Shown: positions 18,185-27,771 of the stretch, piece after piece
How the letters are laid out: the number at the start of each line of letters is the position of its first letter
Position numbering within the stretch: the stretch's first letter is position 1
Assembly: GCF_000195275.1 (NCBI RefSeq)
Contig: NC_015385.1
Location: 2,248,501-2,312,500 of the forward strand
Direction: 5' to 3'
DNA length: 64,000 bases
DNA from: Treponema succinifaciens DSM 2489
GTDB lineage: Bacteria > Spirochaetota > Spirochaetia > Treponematales > Treponemataceae
The notes under the pieces: model-generated
Database searches by the model: none
Seen by the model: the letters and a program-made list of their open reading frames with translations, nothing else
Told to the model about the DNA's origin: nothing
Position numbers and translations under genes: made by a program

Positions 18185-19297
18185 TCACTTTTCAATATTT
18201 TCAAAAGCTTCCTGCAAAATCAAAGCTCTAAGCCGTTCAATTTTACGCGGACGGTTGTCCTGAATATCTTTTTCAAATTTAAATTTTCCGTTGTCAAGAA
18301 CATATTCAAGATGCCCTTCCTGAACTCTGTAAAGCAAAGCATGCAAGTCCGAGTCTTCAATTCCACAAAAAACTCCAATATCCTTGCCGAACTTTACTCC
18401 GCTTATAATGTCGATAGCTTCTCTAAGCGAAATAAAAAAACTGCTCTTTGCCAAAGCCAACGAACGAAGCGCATAATTTGAAATTTCTGTTATATGCTGG
18501 GCCTTGCAAGTTTTTCGTGCCGCTCTTTCTTCCTTTAAAATATTTTGAACAGCACATTGAATCGAAGCAATCTGATCGAACTCGCTTCCGCCCGCTGAAC
18601 TTTTCGGAACAACAATATAATAGCCGCCCAAAGAAGTTCCTTTTGTTCCAAATCCGCTCAAAGCATTTCCACCGCCAGAACCATAGCAAGCCAGCAAATT
18701 AAATCCATCGCCCGAAATATTTTTTACAATTGAATCAATTGAGCCAAGCAATGAGCAGGCAGGCAGATGAAGTTTTACAACAACAGAAAGTCCGCTTCCT
18801 GAATTTAAAACTGAATAAGTCAAATACCCAAATTCGTAGCTTGCGGCAAACTGAATTCTTTTTTGAAGCTCGTTGTCAATTTCATAAACTGAATTCGATG
18901 CGGCTTCAATTCCAAGTCCTGGAATAAAAGAAGAAATTTTCAAATGATCGTCAGCGTTTACAGTACAAGAAATTTTTCCATCATTGCGAAGAACAAGTCC
19001 AGTTTTTTTTCCTTTTGAATCGAAAAGAATTCCGCGCTCATGCATTATTTTGTTTCCAATGCCATCAAGTTTGCAAACAGAAATCGCCTGAAAATCTTCC
19101 GCATTCTTTAAAAAATTAAACGCATCAAAAACAATAGATTGAATGCGCTCACTTTCAGAATCATTCAGTTTATCTGGAAAAGGAAAGTTTGCAAGATTTC
19201 TTGAAAGAGTCGCTCTGGTTGCAACAACAATATCTTGTTCCAGTCCTGCACAGGCATACCAAGCTCCAGAAACATCTTCTTTTGATTTTTTCATCAT
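18185..19297 (-). CDS. mcsB: McsB-like ATP:guanido phosphotransferase family protein, probable pseudokinase
   Basis: The 370-residue protein aligns along its length with McsB, the protein arginine kinase that marks proteins for ClpCP. Its place between mcsA and clpC supports the assignment. Key segments have changed: NEEDH is NADDH (114-118), the TCPTN cysteine is serine (YSVLNSGSG, about 162), the arginine of GLRAS is serine (GLSVV, 171), and YGEG is YGSG (205-208). The C-terminal arginine-phosphate-binding RDxxRA motif reads IERLRA. These changes predict loss of kinase activity, leaving a possible structural or adaptor role. The start overlaps the mcsA stop. Confidence 0.8.
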   Translation of the reverse strand: MMKKSKEDVSGAWYACAGLEQDIVVATRATLSRNLANFPFPDKLNDSESERIQSIVFDAFNFLKNAEDFQAISVCKLDGIGNKIMHERGILFDSKGKKTGLVLRNDGKISCTVNADDHLKISSFIPGLGIEAASNSVYEIDNELQKRIQFAASYEFGYLTYSVLNSGSGLSVVVKLHLPACSLLGSIDSIVKNISGDGFNLLACYGSGGGNALSGFGTKGTSLGGYYIVVPKSSAGGSEFDQIASIQCAVQNILKEERAARKTCKAQHITEISNYALRSLALAKSSFFISLREAIDIISGVKFGKDIGVFCGIEDSDLHALLYRVQEGHLEYVLDNGKFKFEKDIQDNRPRKIERLRALILQEAFENIEK

Positions 19298-19833
19298 CAG
19301 CCGATTTCTCCACTAGAAATTTCCGCCGAACCTGAAACTGCACTTTTTTCAAGAGCCTTTAAATAATCTCTGTACATCGCAGCCTTTTCATAATCTTCCT
19401 TTTGAATAGCAATATTCAGTTTGTTCTGAAGAACAACTCTGTCATTTAAAACAGAACGCACAGAAGAAAGACGAGCCGGCATTGAGCCTTTAAATATTTC
19501 CTTTATTCCATTAGTTTCAAGAAAATGCCTTACATCATTTTTAAAAATCGCATAGCATTCCGGGCAACCAGTTTTTCCATTCCGGATTATTTCTTTCAAT
19601 GAAGTTCCGCAAACAGGACAAAGTTTGTTTTCGCGCTCTGAAATTTTCTTTGAAACATTGGCAAGTTCTCTAAAAAGATTTCCGATTGAAGACTCTATGC
19701 TTTTTGGATCTGGAGAAATTCCGCGTTCCATTGCGCATTCGAGGCATATATTTATTTTCCGGCGCGAACCATCAGTTGTGGTTTGTTCCATAAAAATTAC
19801 AGCTTCACGTTCGTGGCAAAAATCGCAAATCAT
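19297..19833 (-). CDS. mcsA: McsA, zinc-finger/UVR activator protein
   Basis: The 178-residue protein begins with paired zinc-binding motifs (CDFC and CLEC, then CPVC and CPEC at about 92-110) and ends with a UVR motif (QKEDYEKAAMYRDYLKAL). This is the architecture of McsA, which activates McsB and contacts ClpC. GAGGAAAAG precedes the ATG. The 38-base gap to lolE contains GTACACT, a possible -10 of an internal promoter. It is translationally coupled to mcsB. Confidence 0.88.
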   Translation of the reverse strand: MICDFCHEREAVIFMEQTTTDGSRRKINICLECAMERGISPDPKSIESSIGNLFRELANVSKKISERENKLCPVCGTSLKEIIRNGKTGCPECYAIFKNDVRHFLETNGIKEIFKGSMPARLSSVRSVLNDRVVLQNKLNIAIQKEDYEKAAMYRDYLKALEKSAVSGSAEISSGEIG

Positions 19834-19871
19834 ACTTTTCCTCGTTTTTCAAATAGTGAGTGTACCATAAA

Positions 19872-21215
19872 TTACATTTTACGCAAAGTATCAATAGGTT
19901 TCTCTTTTCCGGCTTTAACTGAAGGAATCAAAGAAACCAAAGCGGAAAGAAGAAGCGTGCATAAAACAACCGCGACAATTTCTTTTACAGGAATTTCTAT
20001 TGGAATGTCTTGAAGATAATATGCCGGATCAAGCAAATGAAATTTTGCAATTTCATGCGAATCTCCAAAAGAAAATGCAAGCGAAAATTTTTCAAAAAAG
20101 TTTACACAAGATTCAATTGCGCTGATAATTCCATTTATGTTTACGGAAATTAAAAGTCCAATCGGAACACCAATCAAAATTCCTGCAAGGCCAATTGAAG
20201 CTCCTGTTAAAACAAATGAAAGAGCAATTCCATTTGGAGACGCGCCAACGCATTTTAAAAGCGCAATTTCTTTTTTGCGTTCCATTACAACTATCAAAAC
20301 AGAAGAGCTTACACTTATGCTTGCGACAATCACAATCATAACCATAATTACAACTAGCAAAGCTTTTGTTGAAGCAAAGTTTTCAAGTTCAGACGCATTG
20401 ACTTCTTTCCATGTTTCAACTCTGGAATCGGCAAACCCTTCATCTTGAAATGTAAAAGTTTGGACTCGCTCTGCAATAAAAGAAAGTTCTTCGGAAAAAG
20501 AATTTTCAGTTTCAATTCCAACAACAAATTCGCAAGATGATTTTGCAAGAGAATTAAAAGCCGCTTCAATTGGAATAAAAACCCAAAGCGAATCAAGTTC
20601 CTGATAACCGCTTGAAATTATTCCGCCGACTTTAAACTGCGCGACTTTTGGAACAAATCTTTTTCCTGCTGTATTCATGCTTATGATTTTTATATTGTCT
20701 CCAACATGAACTCCAAGCTGCTCGGAAATTTTTTCTCCAATAACAGCAGTTCTAAAATCAGGCAAATCAAGTCTTCCTTCAACAACTTTAAAAAGCAAAG
20801 AAAAATTTTTATCAGCAAAAAAAGTATCTTGTGGAATTCCTCTTACAAATGCACCGGATCTATAATTTTCTCCAGCAGCAAGAGCCATTCCTCGCACTTC
20901 CGGGAAAACTTTTTCCACGCCTTGAATATCCGCAAGCTTTTTTGATGCCAAAATAAAATTTTCGTATGAAGTCAAATACATTGAATTTTTATAAACTGAA
21001 ACTGAAATGTCCCGTGAAAAAAGATTTATCATCCGGCTTGTCATTCCCTGAACCATTCCGTTTGTAACAACAAGCAGAACAACCATCGGAACAAGACTTA
21101 TTCCAATGCAGGCAATGGCTCCGGTAAGACTTCTCTTTCCAATTCCAGAATCAGAACTTTGAGATTTTGAAAAAAATATTTTTTTTGCATACATCAAGCA
21201 TGAACTAAAAGTCAT
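19872..21215 (-). CDS. lolE: LolE/LolC-type ABC transporter permease (second copy)
   Basis: The 447-residue protein has one N-terminal helix, a MacB-like periplasmic domain (about 60-260) and three C-terminal helices with the FtsX-like VVIMERKKEIALLKCVGAS motif. It overlaps the ATPase gene by four bases, and a second permease precedes that gene. Together they form a LolCDE-type lipoprotein-releasing complex of the inner membrane. Distinguishing LolE from LolC is arbitrary. Confidence 0.82.
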   Translation of the reverse strand: MTFSSCLMYAKKIFFSKSQSSDSGIGKRSLTGAIACIGISLVPMVVLLVVTNGMVQGMTSRMINLFSRDISVSVYKNSMYLTSYENFILASKKLADIQGVEKVFPEVRGMALAAGENYRSGAFVRGIPQDTFFADKNFSLLFKVVEGRLDLPDFRTAVIGEKISEQLGVHVGDNIKIISMNTAGKRFVPKVAQFKVGGIISSGYQELDSLWVFIPIEAAFNSLAKSSCEFVVGIETENSFSEELSFIAERVQTFTFQDEGFADSRVETWKEVNASELENFASTKALLVVIMVMIVIVASISVSSSVLIVVMERKKEIALLKCVGASPNGIALSFVLTGASIGLAGILIGVPIGLLISVNINGIISAIESCVNFFEKFSLAFSFGDSHEIAKFHLLDPAYYLQDIPIEIPVKEIVAVVLCTLLLSALVSLIPSVKAGKEKPIDTLRKM

Positions 21216-21904
21216 ATTTCAAGCTCCTGAAGCTGCCCGTTTTCTATAGAATATTTTATCTGTCCTTTTGAAGCAAGATTCATATCATGTGTAACAAGTA
21301 TCAAAGTTTTTCCATATTTTTCCGAAAGTGAAAAAAGAAGATTGCCAACAGCCTCGGCATTTGCAGGATCAAGATTTCCTGTAGGCTCATCAGCCAAAAT
21401 CAGTTCGGGATTATTCACAAGACTTCTTGCAACAGAAACTCTTTGCCGCTCTCCACCAGAAAGTTCAGAAGGCAAATGCGACATTCTTTCTTTTAAACCA
21501 ACAGCACACAAAAGTTCTTCCGCTTTTTCCATTGCATGTTTTTTAGAAACGCCTGCCATAAATGCCGGAAGAAAAACGTTTTCCAACGCAGTAAAATCTT
21601 TTAAAAGATAATGAAACTGAAATATCATTCCAAGAAATTCGCGCCTGAATTTTACAAGCTGCTTTTCTGGCATTGAACTTACATTCATTCCGCCAACACA
21701 AACAGTTCCGCCGGTAGCCTTGTCCAACCCGCCGATTATATTCAGTAAAGTTGATTTTCCGCTTCCGCTTTTTCCAACAATCACACAAGTCTGTCCTTGC
21801 TTCAATTCCATGTTCAGTTTTTTTAAAATCGCAAGTTCCTCACTTGAAGTCTTATAAGTTTTTTCCAAATCTTTTATTGACAAAATAATATTCTGATTAT
21901 TCAT
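21212..21904 (-). CDS. lolD: LolD-type ABC transporter ATP-binding protein
   Basis: The 230-residue ATPase has Walker A (GKSGSGKST, about residue 39), the signature LSGGERQRVSVARSL, Walker B (ELILADEPTGNLD) and the switch histidine (LVTHD). The MacB/LolD family is clear from the FRREFLGMIFQFHYLL segment. It is sandwiched between, and overlaps, two FtsX-fold permeases and should drive lipoprotein extraction from the inner membrane, matching the many lipoproteins expected in a spirochaete. Confidence 0.88.
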   Translation of the reverse strand: MNNQNIILSIKDLEKTYKTSSEELAILKKLNMELKQGQTCVIVGKSGSGKSTLLNIIGGLDKATGGTVCVGGMNVSSMPEKQLVKFRREFLGMIFQFHYLLKDFTALENVFLPAFMAGVSKKHAMEKAEELLCAVGLKERMSHLPSELSGGERQRVSVARSLVNNPELILADEPTGNLDPANAEAVGNLLFSLSEKYGKTLILVTHDMNLASKGQIKYSIENGQLQELEI

Positions 21905-23189
21905 CGCGCAAAACCTCCGTTACAGTCATTCGCAAAATATTTCGGCTAGCAAGCCATGTTGCCGCAACCGATGAAAAAACTCCGAACAGAAAAATAAAAA
22001 TAACTTCATGCAAAAAAATTCTCGTAGGAATTCTTGCGTAAATTGCAAACATTGGATTTTCCGAAACAAATTTTTCATATCCCGAATTAAAAATCATCGT
22101 AAAAAAATATTCGATTCCAAATTGAATTTTAGAAACCAAATTGAAAACTGTTTTCATATTCAACGAAATAAAAACACCAAGCAAAAGTCCTGTCACACCG
22201 CCCAAAATTCCCGTGAATATTCCCTGAACAACAAAAATGCTCTGCACATTTTTTTCAGAAGCTCCAAGCGCAGAAAGAACTGCAATTTCATTTTTACGTT
22301 CCAAGACAAGTTTCTTCATTGAATTAAAAATATTTATTGCGGCAACAACAAAAATCAAAAGCACAATAACAAACAGCGTATTTTTTTCCATGCGAAGAAC
22401 TCCAAAGTAGCTTCGGTTGTATTCACGCCAGCCTACTGCTTTAGACTGCGGAAAAACATTTTTGAATTCTTTTATAAATGAAGAATCTTTTTGAGCTGAA
22501 GTTAATTTTATTCCATATTTTTCTTCCGCAGAATTTCCGAGAATCTTTTTTCCAGAATCAAAATTTATAAATGCAAACGAAGAATTTATTTCCGCATAGC
22601 CGCAATGAAAAATTCCTTTCACAACAAACTGCCGGTTTGTAGAAAGCAAACTCGTATCGCTTGAACCGCTAAGAGCCGCAATGTTCACTCTGCTTCCAAT
22701 CCTAAGATTCAAATTGTACGCCAAAGTGCTACCCACAACAATTGAGTCCGCGCTAGACAAATTAAATTTTCCTGCAACAATTTTCAACTTGTCTTTAAAT
22801 CCAAAATCAACTTCCATAATATTTTCTGGAACTGCACGGACAATTGAAGCACATTGCTTTTCTGAATTTCCAACCATAAGACCTTGCGCTTCATAAAATG
22901 GAAGCGCACAAATAACTTTTTTATTTTTATTGCACCAGTTTTCAAATAAATCACTTTGAATTTTAGATACCTGAACATGGTATGATGAAATTTCCATTAT
23001 AGAATCTATAAATCCCATTTGAAACCCATTCATAACGCTCATTATAACAATCAAAGCCATCACTCCAAGCGCAATTCCCAATGCGGCTAAATATGAAGCA
23101 GCCGCAGTTCGACCTTTGCTATTTATTCTACTTATGCGACGGGCAACAAAGCATATCCACTTAAAATCTGATTTCAATTTAATCCTCAT
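21897..23189 (-). CDS. lolC: LolC/LolE-type ABC transporter permease (first copy)
   Basis: The 430-residue permease has the N-terminal ALGIALGVMALIVIMSVMNGF segment of the LolC/E family, a periplasmic domain, and C-terminal helices with LERKNEIAVLSALGAS. It overlaps lolD by eight bases and lies eight bases after the preceding hypothetical gene. Confidence 0.85.
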   Translation of the reverse strand: MRIKLKSDFKWICFVARRISRINSKGRTAAASYLAALGIALGVMALIVIMSVMNGFQMGFIDSIMEISSYHVQVSKIQSDLFENWCNKNKKVICALPFYEAQGLMVGNSEKQCASIVRAVPENIMEVDFGFKDKLKIVAGKFNLSSADSIVVGSTLAYNLNLRIGSRVNIAALSGSSDTSLLSTNRQFVVKGIFHCGYAEINSSFAFINFDSGKKILGNSAEEKYGIKLTSAQKDSSFIKEFKNVFPQSKAVGWREYNRSYFGVLRMEKNTLFVIVLLIFVVAAINIFNSMKKLVLERKNEIAVLSALGASEKNVQSIFVVQGIFTGILGGVTGLLLGVFISLNMKTVFNLVSKIQFGIEYFFTMIFNSGYEKFVSENPMFAIYARIPTRIFLHEVIFIFLFGVFSSVAATWLASRNILRMTVTEVLRDE

Positions 23190-23197
23190 TAATTTTT

Positions 23198-24067
23198 TTA
23201 ATTCACTTTTTCACCATTTATAAATTTTGTTTCCATAAATTTTCCATCGGGAAAATATACAGTTTCAACAAAATCATCGTCATTTTCATAGTTTATAGAA
23301 AATCTTAAATTTCCGTTTTCATAAAATTCAAAATCCGCATTTTCACTTTTGCCTGTATAACTATAAACATTTTTTTTTCTATAAATTTCTTTACCTTCTT
23401 TTTTTTTATCATAGAAAATTTCTTCATCAGACAAAATTCGGTTTTGCTTGTCATAAGAAAAGAAATTTTTTTTCACCAAAGTTTTTATTTCTGGCAAAGG
23501 ATTTTCCTCTGTTGACTCTGGATTTTGAATATAACAATATTCCACAACATAAAGCGGAAGAAAATCCTTGCTGTATCGAATTTCATAGTTTTTTTTATTT
23601 TTTAAATCTTCTTTAGTTGAAAAAATATATTCGCCTGAATATTTCCAGTTTTCCTTTAAAATAATTTTTGAATCTGCAACAGTATTTTTATTTTCCCAGA
23701 CAATTTTTTCAACAGGCTTATAATCTGCATTATATTTTACCATTGAAAACTGCTCTTCATTTACCGAAGTGCAGGAAAAATTTTCAAGTTCATTTGAAAC
23801 ACTTAAAAGTTCTTTGTCGAATTTAAAAAACACAAGTTTGCCAAAAGAATTTTTCAAATAAAATTCAGAATGATTTTTTTTCGGCTCCTCATAAAGTCCA
23901 AAATCAATTTCATCTGAATTTAAAAACTTTTCCAACGTCGTTTTCAATTCTTCAGTTTTTTCAAGGGTAATATTTCCTTTCATTGCATTGGAAATCAAAA
24001 ACTGTTTTTCATTTATAACGGGAAACAAAAGATACAAAAAAAACAAAGCCTCAAAAAAAGACATCAC
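23198..24067 (-). CDS. Hypothetical protein with hydrophobic N-terminus and MORN-like C-terminus
   Basis: The 289-residue, lysine- and glutamate-rich protein starts with a short hydrophobic segment (FFEALFFLYLLF) that may export it, without an evident lipobox. The C-terminus carries repeated aromatic/glycine turns such as FYENGNLRFSINYEN and YFPDGKFMETKFINGEK, as in MORN/toxin-antitoxin YwqK-like proteins. I do not recognise a specific family. It overlaps the end of ftsY by four bases and precedes lolC by eight, so it is expressed with them. Confidence 0.7.
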   Translation of the reverse strand: MMSFFEALFFLYLLFPVINEKQFLISNAMKGNITLEKTEELKTTLEKFLNSDEIDFGLYEEPKKNHSEFYLKNSFGKLVFFKFDKELLSVSNELENFSCTSVNEEQFSMVKYNADYKPVEKIVWENKNTVADSKIILKENWKYSGEYIFSTKEDLKNKKNYEIRYSKDFLPLYVVEYCYIQNPESTEENPLPEIKTLVKKNFFSYDKQNRILSDEEIFYDKKKEGKEIYRKKNVYSYTGKSENADFEFYENGNLRFSINYENDDDFVETVYFPDGKFMETKFINGEKVN

Positions 24068-24939
24068 TCTGTTCCAACAAAATCATCTAAATATTTTTTA
24101 GGATCAAAAGATTTTATATTCTCGTATTTTTCTCCAGTGCAGACAAACAGAACCGGAATATTTAAATCTTTTCCAATTGAAACAAGCGCGCCGCCTTTTG
24201 CAGTCGAATCATATTTTGTAAGAACAACAGCGTCAATTCCAACCGCATCATTAAAAACTTCTGCCTGCCTAACAGCGTTTTGTCCTGTTGTCGCGTCAAT
24301 TACAAGAATTTTTTTGTAGCATCCTTCATCAGCTTTTGAAGCGCAGATTCTATCAATTTTTTTCAGCTCATTCACAAGATTTTCTTTGTTATGAAGACGA
24401 CCAGCAGTGTCCGCAATTACAAGCCCACCATTGTTCGCCTTGCAAGCATCCGCCGCATCAAAAACAACTGCGCTTGGATCGCTTCCCATCTGATGCTTTA
24501 CAACACGAAGCTTAAGTTTTTCCCCGTGCATGGAAAGCTGGTCAACCGCCGCCGCGCGAAAAGTGTCAGCCGCCGCCATAATCACATTGACATTTTTTTC
24601 GGAATACAATTTTGCCATTTTTGCAACTGTCGTAGTTTTTCCAACACCATTCACGCCAAGAACCATAAAAATATTTACTTTTCCATTTGAAGGTTCAATC
24701 GAAACTGGCTTTAAAAATTTCATCAGAATATTTTTCAACTCAACAGTAATTTCTTCTGGAGAAAATTTCTTTTCTTTTTTACAAAACGATTCAAGGTTAT
24801 CAACAATTTCAACTGCGTTTTTTGCGCCCAAATCTCCTTCAATCAAAGCGTCAGTCAAATCTTCAAAAAAATCCTCAGAGAAATTTTTCTTTCCGCCAAG
24901 AAGATTTTTTAATTTTTCTGAAAATGAAATCTTCGCCAT
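24064..24939 (-). CDS. ftsY: Signal recognition particle receptor FtsY
   Basis: The 291-residue SRP GTPase has the N-domain (about 1-85) and G-domain with GVNGVGKTTTVAKMA, AADTFRAAAVDQL, DTAGRLHNKENL, TKYDSTAKGG and the C-terminal LFVCTGEKYENIKSFD. The long acidic A-domain of E. coli FtsY is absent, as in many bacteria. FtsY docks ribosome-SRP complexes at the membrane for cotranslational insertion. It is preceded 20 bases upstream by the PEGA-type gene. Confidence 0.93.
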   Translation of the reverse strand: MAKISFSEKLKNLLGGKKNFSEDFFEDLTDALIEGDLGAKNAVEIVDNLESFCKKEKKFSPEEITVELKNILMKFLKPVSIEPSNGKVNIFMVLGVNGVGKTTTVAKMAKLYSEKNVNVIMAAADTFRAAAVDQLSMHGEKLKLRVVKHQMGSDPSAVVFDAADACKANNGGLVIADTAGRLHNKENLVNELKKIDRICASKADEGCYKKILVIDATTGQNAVRQAEVFNDAVGIDAVVLTKYDSTAKGGALVSIGKDLNIPVLFVCTGEKYENIKSFDPKKYLDDFVGTE

Positions 24940-24959
24940 ATTTTTAACTCCTAAAAAAT

Positions 24960-26618
24960 TTACTCTTCTTGAATTTCAGTCCAAGCCGAATTTGAAATTT
25001 CAGATGAAGAAATTTCTTTTGCATTTGAAGGAAGCAAAGAATTTGCAGCGATAAGATAACGTGCAAGTTCAAAGCCAAAAAATCCAAGACACGCAAAAGT
25101 TATTCCGCTGGAAATAGTTCCGTAGCGTCTCCATTTTAAAACTTCGTCATAATCTTTTAAAGAACCACGATTGTAAGCATTTGTAACTGAATTATTTTTT
25201 CCAACTGAATACAAAGTAAACGGCACAGAAAGAACCAAAGCCGTATAGGCTCTATAGGCGGCAATTCTCCGCTTGTCAATATATTCCGAATGATTTACAG
25301 TTTTTCCTTTTACAGAAAGCCGGGCTTGATTTTTTTGCAAAATTTCAGGCACATAAAAAAAGAACAAGGCATTTTCATCTTGCGCGGATTTGAATTGTCC
25401 GATGACAGGAGTTCCATCAAAAGAAATTTCCGCAGAAAAATTTTCATCTGAAATTTCAGAAAGCAAATTGCTTCCAGAATATAGAAATCCATTTTCCAGA
25501 TTTCTTTTCAATTCAATAGAGCCGGAAACTTCCGACTTGAGTTTCATGTTTCCCTGAAGCTTAAAAATTTTAGAGCCTTCAAAATCATAATTTATCGAAC
25601 GCGGAATATATCCTTTTGCCTCAATTGTTATGGAATGATTTCCAGACGGAACAGAAATTTTTTCCGGCGGATTTTTATAAATATTTCCATCAACGGAAAC
25701 TATCGCATTTTTAAAAACTTCCGGAGGCTGAATTTCAAAACAGATTTCAACAGGAAAACTGTTTACAATAATCGGAACAAAATAATTCGCGGCATTTTCC
25801 GCAACGGAAATATAACTCTTTAATGAACCAATTTCTGTAACCTGCCCAAGAATTTTTTTTCCCGGAAAATTATAAAGTGCGCAGGAAATAGAAAAATATT
25901 CGCCATAAACAATAATACTCCCGCTTATGAGTCCGTTTATTTTTGCAGCGACAACTTCATTTTCAAACTTGCGGCTCTCAATTCCAGAATCAAGAGCTTC
26001 CTTAGAAGGAGAAAAAAGTTCATAAGCGTTTTCTTTATAGAAAGAAACATTTTCATTTTGAGGCTTTGGAAGAACTGGAGATTTTTTTTTCACAAAAAGA
26101 TTTTTAAATGGATTGAAAGGAAGCGGACTAAAACTTGTTTCTGTTTTTTCCTCTTGAGAAGAATTTGCATTTTTAAATTCTTCATAAAGCAGATGAGTTT
26201 TTTCCAAGTTCTCGTCAATCTGATTTTTTATTTCGTCAATTTTTTTTTCTTGGGCTGAAATTTTTTTTTGAATTCTTTTCTTGCTTCCAGACAAAAGAAA
26301 AATTGCATCACGCGTTTTTATTTCTTTTGAAAGCTGAAGAAACAAAGACTGGCGTTCAACAAGCAAATTATTCAAAGACCTGTCCAGCATTTCCTGCGGA
26401 GTTGTGTTGCGCGAAAGTCCTTCAGAAATTTTTTCCATTATAAGCTGCGGCATTATGGAAGACAAATCTTGCTCTGCGGAATTCAAATTCTTCCCGCTGT
26501 CAAAATCAAATTTTTGAGCAGCAAGAATCCAAGGCTCACAAAAAATATTCTCCGTCAGAAATAACAAAAGAGAAAAAATAAAAAAAAATCTTTTATATTT
26601 CCGAAAGAGAAAATTCAT
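24960..26618 (-). CDS. Exported PEGA-like domain protein with coiled coil
   Basis: The 552-residue protein has a signal peptide (FFFIFSLLLFLTENIFC), a coiled-coil stretch at about 95-160 (KKRIQKKISAQEKKIDEIK), a beta-rich central region and a PEGA-like repeat at about 315-375 (VSVDGNIYKNPPEKISVPSG followed by HSITIEAKGYIPR). One or two hydrophobic helices lie near 455-520. Many Treponema genomes carry PEGA proteins of unknown function, presumably at the cell envelope. The gene starts two bases after the prfB stop. Confidence 0.72.
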   Translation of the reverse strand: MNFLFRKYKRFFFIFSLLLFLTENIFCEPWILAAQKFDFDSGKNLNSAEQDLSSIMPQLIMEKISEGLSRNTTPQEMLDRSLNNLLVERQSLFLQLSKEIKTRDAIFLLSGSKKRIQKKISAQEKKIDEIKNQIDENLEKTHLLYEEFKNANSSQEEKTETSFSPLPFNPFKNLFVKKKSPVLPKPQNENVSFYKENAYELFSPSKEALDSGIESRKFENEVVAAKINGLISGSIIVYGEYFSISCALYNFPGKKILGQVTEIGSLKSYISVAENAANYFVPIIVNSFPVEICFEIQPPEVFKNAIVSVDGNIYKNPPEKISVPSGNHSITIEAKGYIPRSINYDFEGSKIFKLQGNMKLKSEVSGSIELKRNLENGFLYSGSNLLSEISDENFSAEISFDGTPVIGQFKSAQDENALFFFYVPEILQKNQARLSVKGKTVNHSEYIDKRRIAAYRAYTALVLSVPFTLYSVGKNNSVTNAYNRGSLKDYDEVLKWRRYGTISSGITFACLGFFGFELARYLIAANSLLPSNAKEISSSEISNSAWTEIQEE

Positions 26619-26620
26619 CT

Positions 26621-27755
26621 CTACAAATCATCTCCATCGTCATCTGATGAAGAAGGAAGATCTTTCCATTTTGCTGAAAGGAATTCATCCAAGAATCCGT
26701 CGATATCTCCATCCATTACGCCCTGAATATTTCCAACTGAATATTTTGTGCGGTGGTCTTTTACCATTGTGTAAGGCTGGAAAACATAAGAACGAATCTG
26801 GCTTCCAAAAGAAATGTCCTTTTTTTCACCTGCGAATTTTGAATTTTCCTTTTCGCGTTCTTCCTTGTAATATTCGTAAAGCCTTGACTTTAAAATGCTC
26901 ATTGCAGATGCGCGGTTCATAAGCTGGCTACGCTCACTGTCGCAGGCAACAACAATTCCGGTTGGAATATGAGTAAAGCGGACTGCGGATTCAGTTTTGT
27001 TTACGTGCTGGCCGCCTTTTCCGCCAGAACGATAAGTGTCCACGCGCAAATCTTTTGGGTCGATATTAACTTCGATGCTGTCATCAAGAACTGGGAAAAC
27101 ATAAACAGAAGCAAACGAAGTGTGCCGCCTTGCATTTGCATCAAACGGACTTATGCGAACCAAGCGGTGAACTCCAGCCTCGCCCTTTGTATATCCATAA
27201 ACATAAGGTCCTGAAATTTTCATGTTGATTGACTTGAGTCCGCCTTCAGCTTCTTCCTGCGAAAGAACTTCAACTTTATATCCATGACGTTCTGCCCATC
27301 TTTGGTACATACGGCTAAGCATAAAAGTCCAATCGCAAGCCTCGGTTCCGCCAGCGCCAGCATGAACAGAAAGAAAGCAGTCGTTCTTGTCAACTTCATC
27401 GCTAAGAAGATTTAAAATGCTTTGATGCTCATAATCGGCTTTTGCTTTTTCGTACTGCTCTTTTAATTCTGACTCAATGCTCTTGTCATTTTCTTCAAGT
27501 CCAAGTTCATACAAAGCCTCAAGATCATCAACACGCTGAACCAAATCCTGCCACGGCTCAATCCTGCCCTTTAAAAGCTTAATGTCATTCATTATTTTTG
27601 TAGCCTTGGCATTGTCGTCCCAAAATCCGGGAGCAGTTGTAAGAGCTTCTTTTTCAGCTATTTTTTTATTGATGTCATCAACGTCAAAGACGCCCCCAAA
27701 CAGCCGAAACATCTGCCTTCAGCTGTGCGATAGGCTCCTGAAAATCCTCAATCAT
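26621..27755 (-). CDS. prfB: Peptide chain release factor 2 with programmed +1 frameshift
   Basis: Frame 0 starts at the ATG 27753-27755 (GAGGA upstream) and encodes 23 residues ending VWGRL before TGA at 27684-27686. A +1 shift at CTT-TGA-C then gives DVDDINKKIAEKEAL and the rest of RF2, about 377 residues in all. The GGGGGC upstream of CTT is the internal Shine-Dalgarno stimulator. The main frame has the anticodon-like RISPFDANARRHTSF (SPF) and the catalytic RSGGKGGQHVNK (GGQ). RF2 terminates at UGA and UAA and senses its own level by this frameshift. Confidence 0.93.
27684..27689 (-). promoter_or_regulatory. prfB programmed frameshift site CTT TGA
   Basis: Reading on the minus strand, GGG GGC GTC TTT GAC contains the slip sequence CTT TGA C. 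Codon 24 of frame 0 is the UGA that RF2 itself recognises. The reading frame beyond begins with GAC GTT GAT. Confidence 0.92.
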
Positions 27756-27771
27756 AATTATCCTCAATTTT

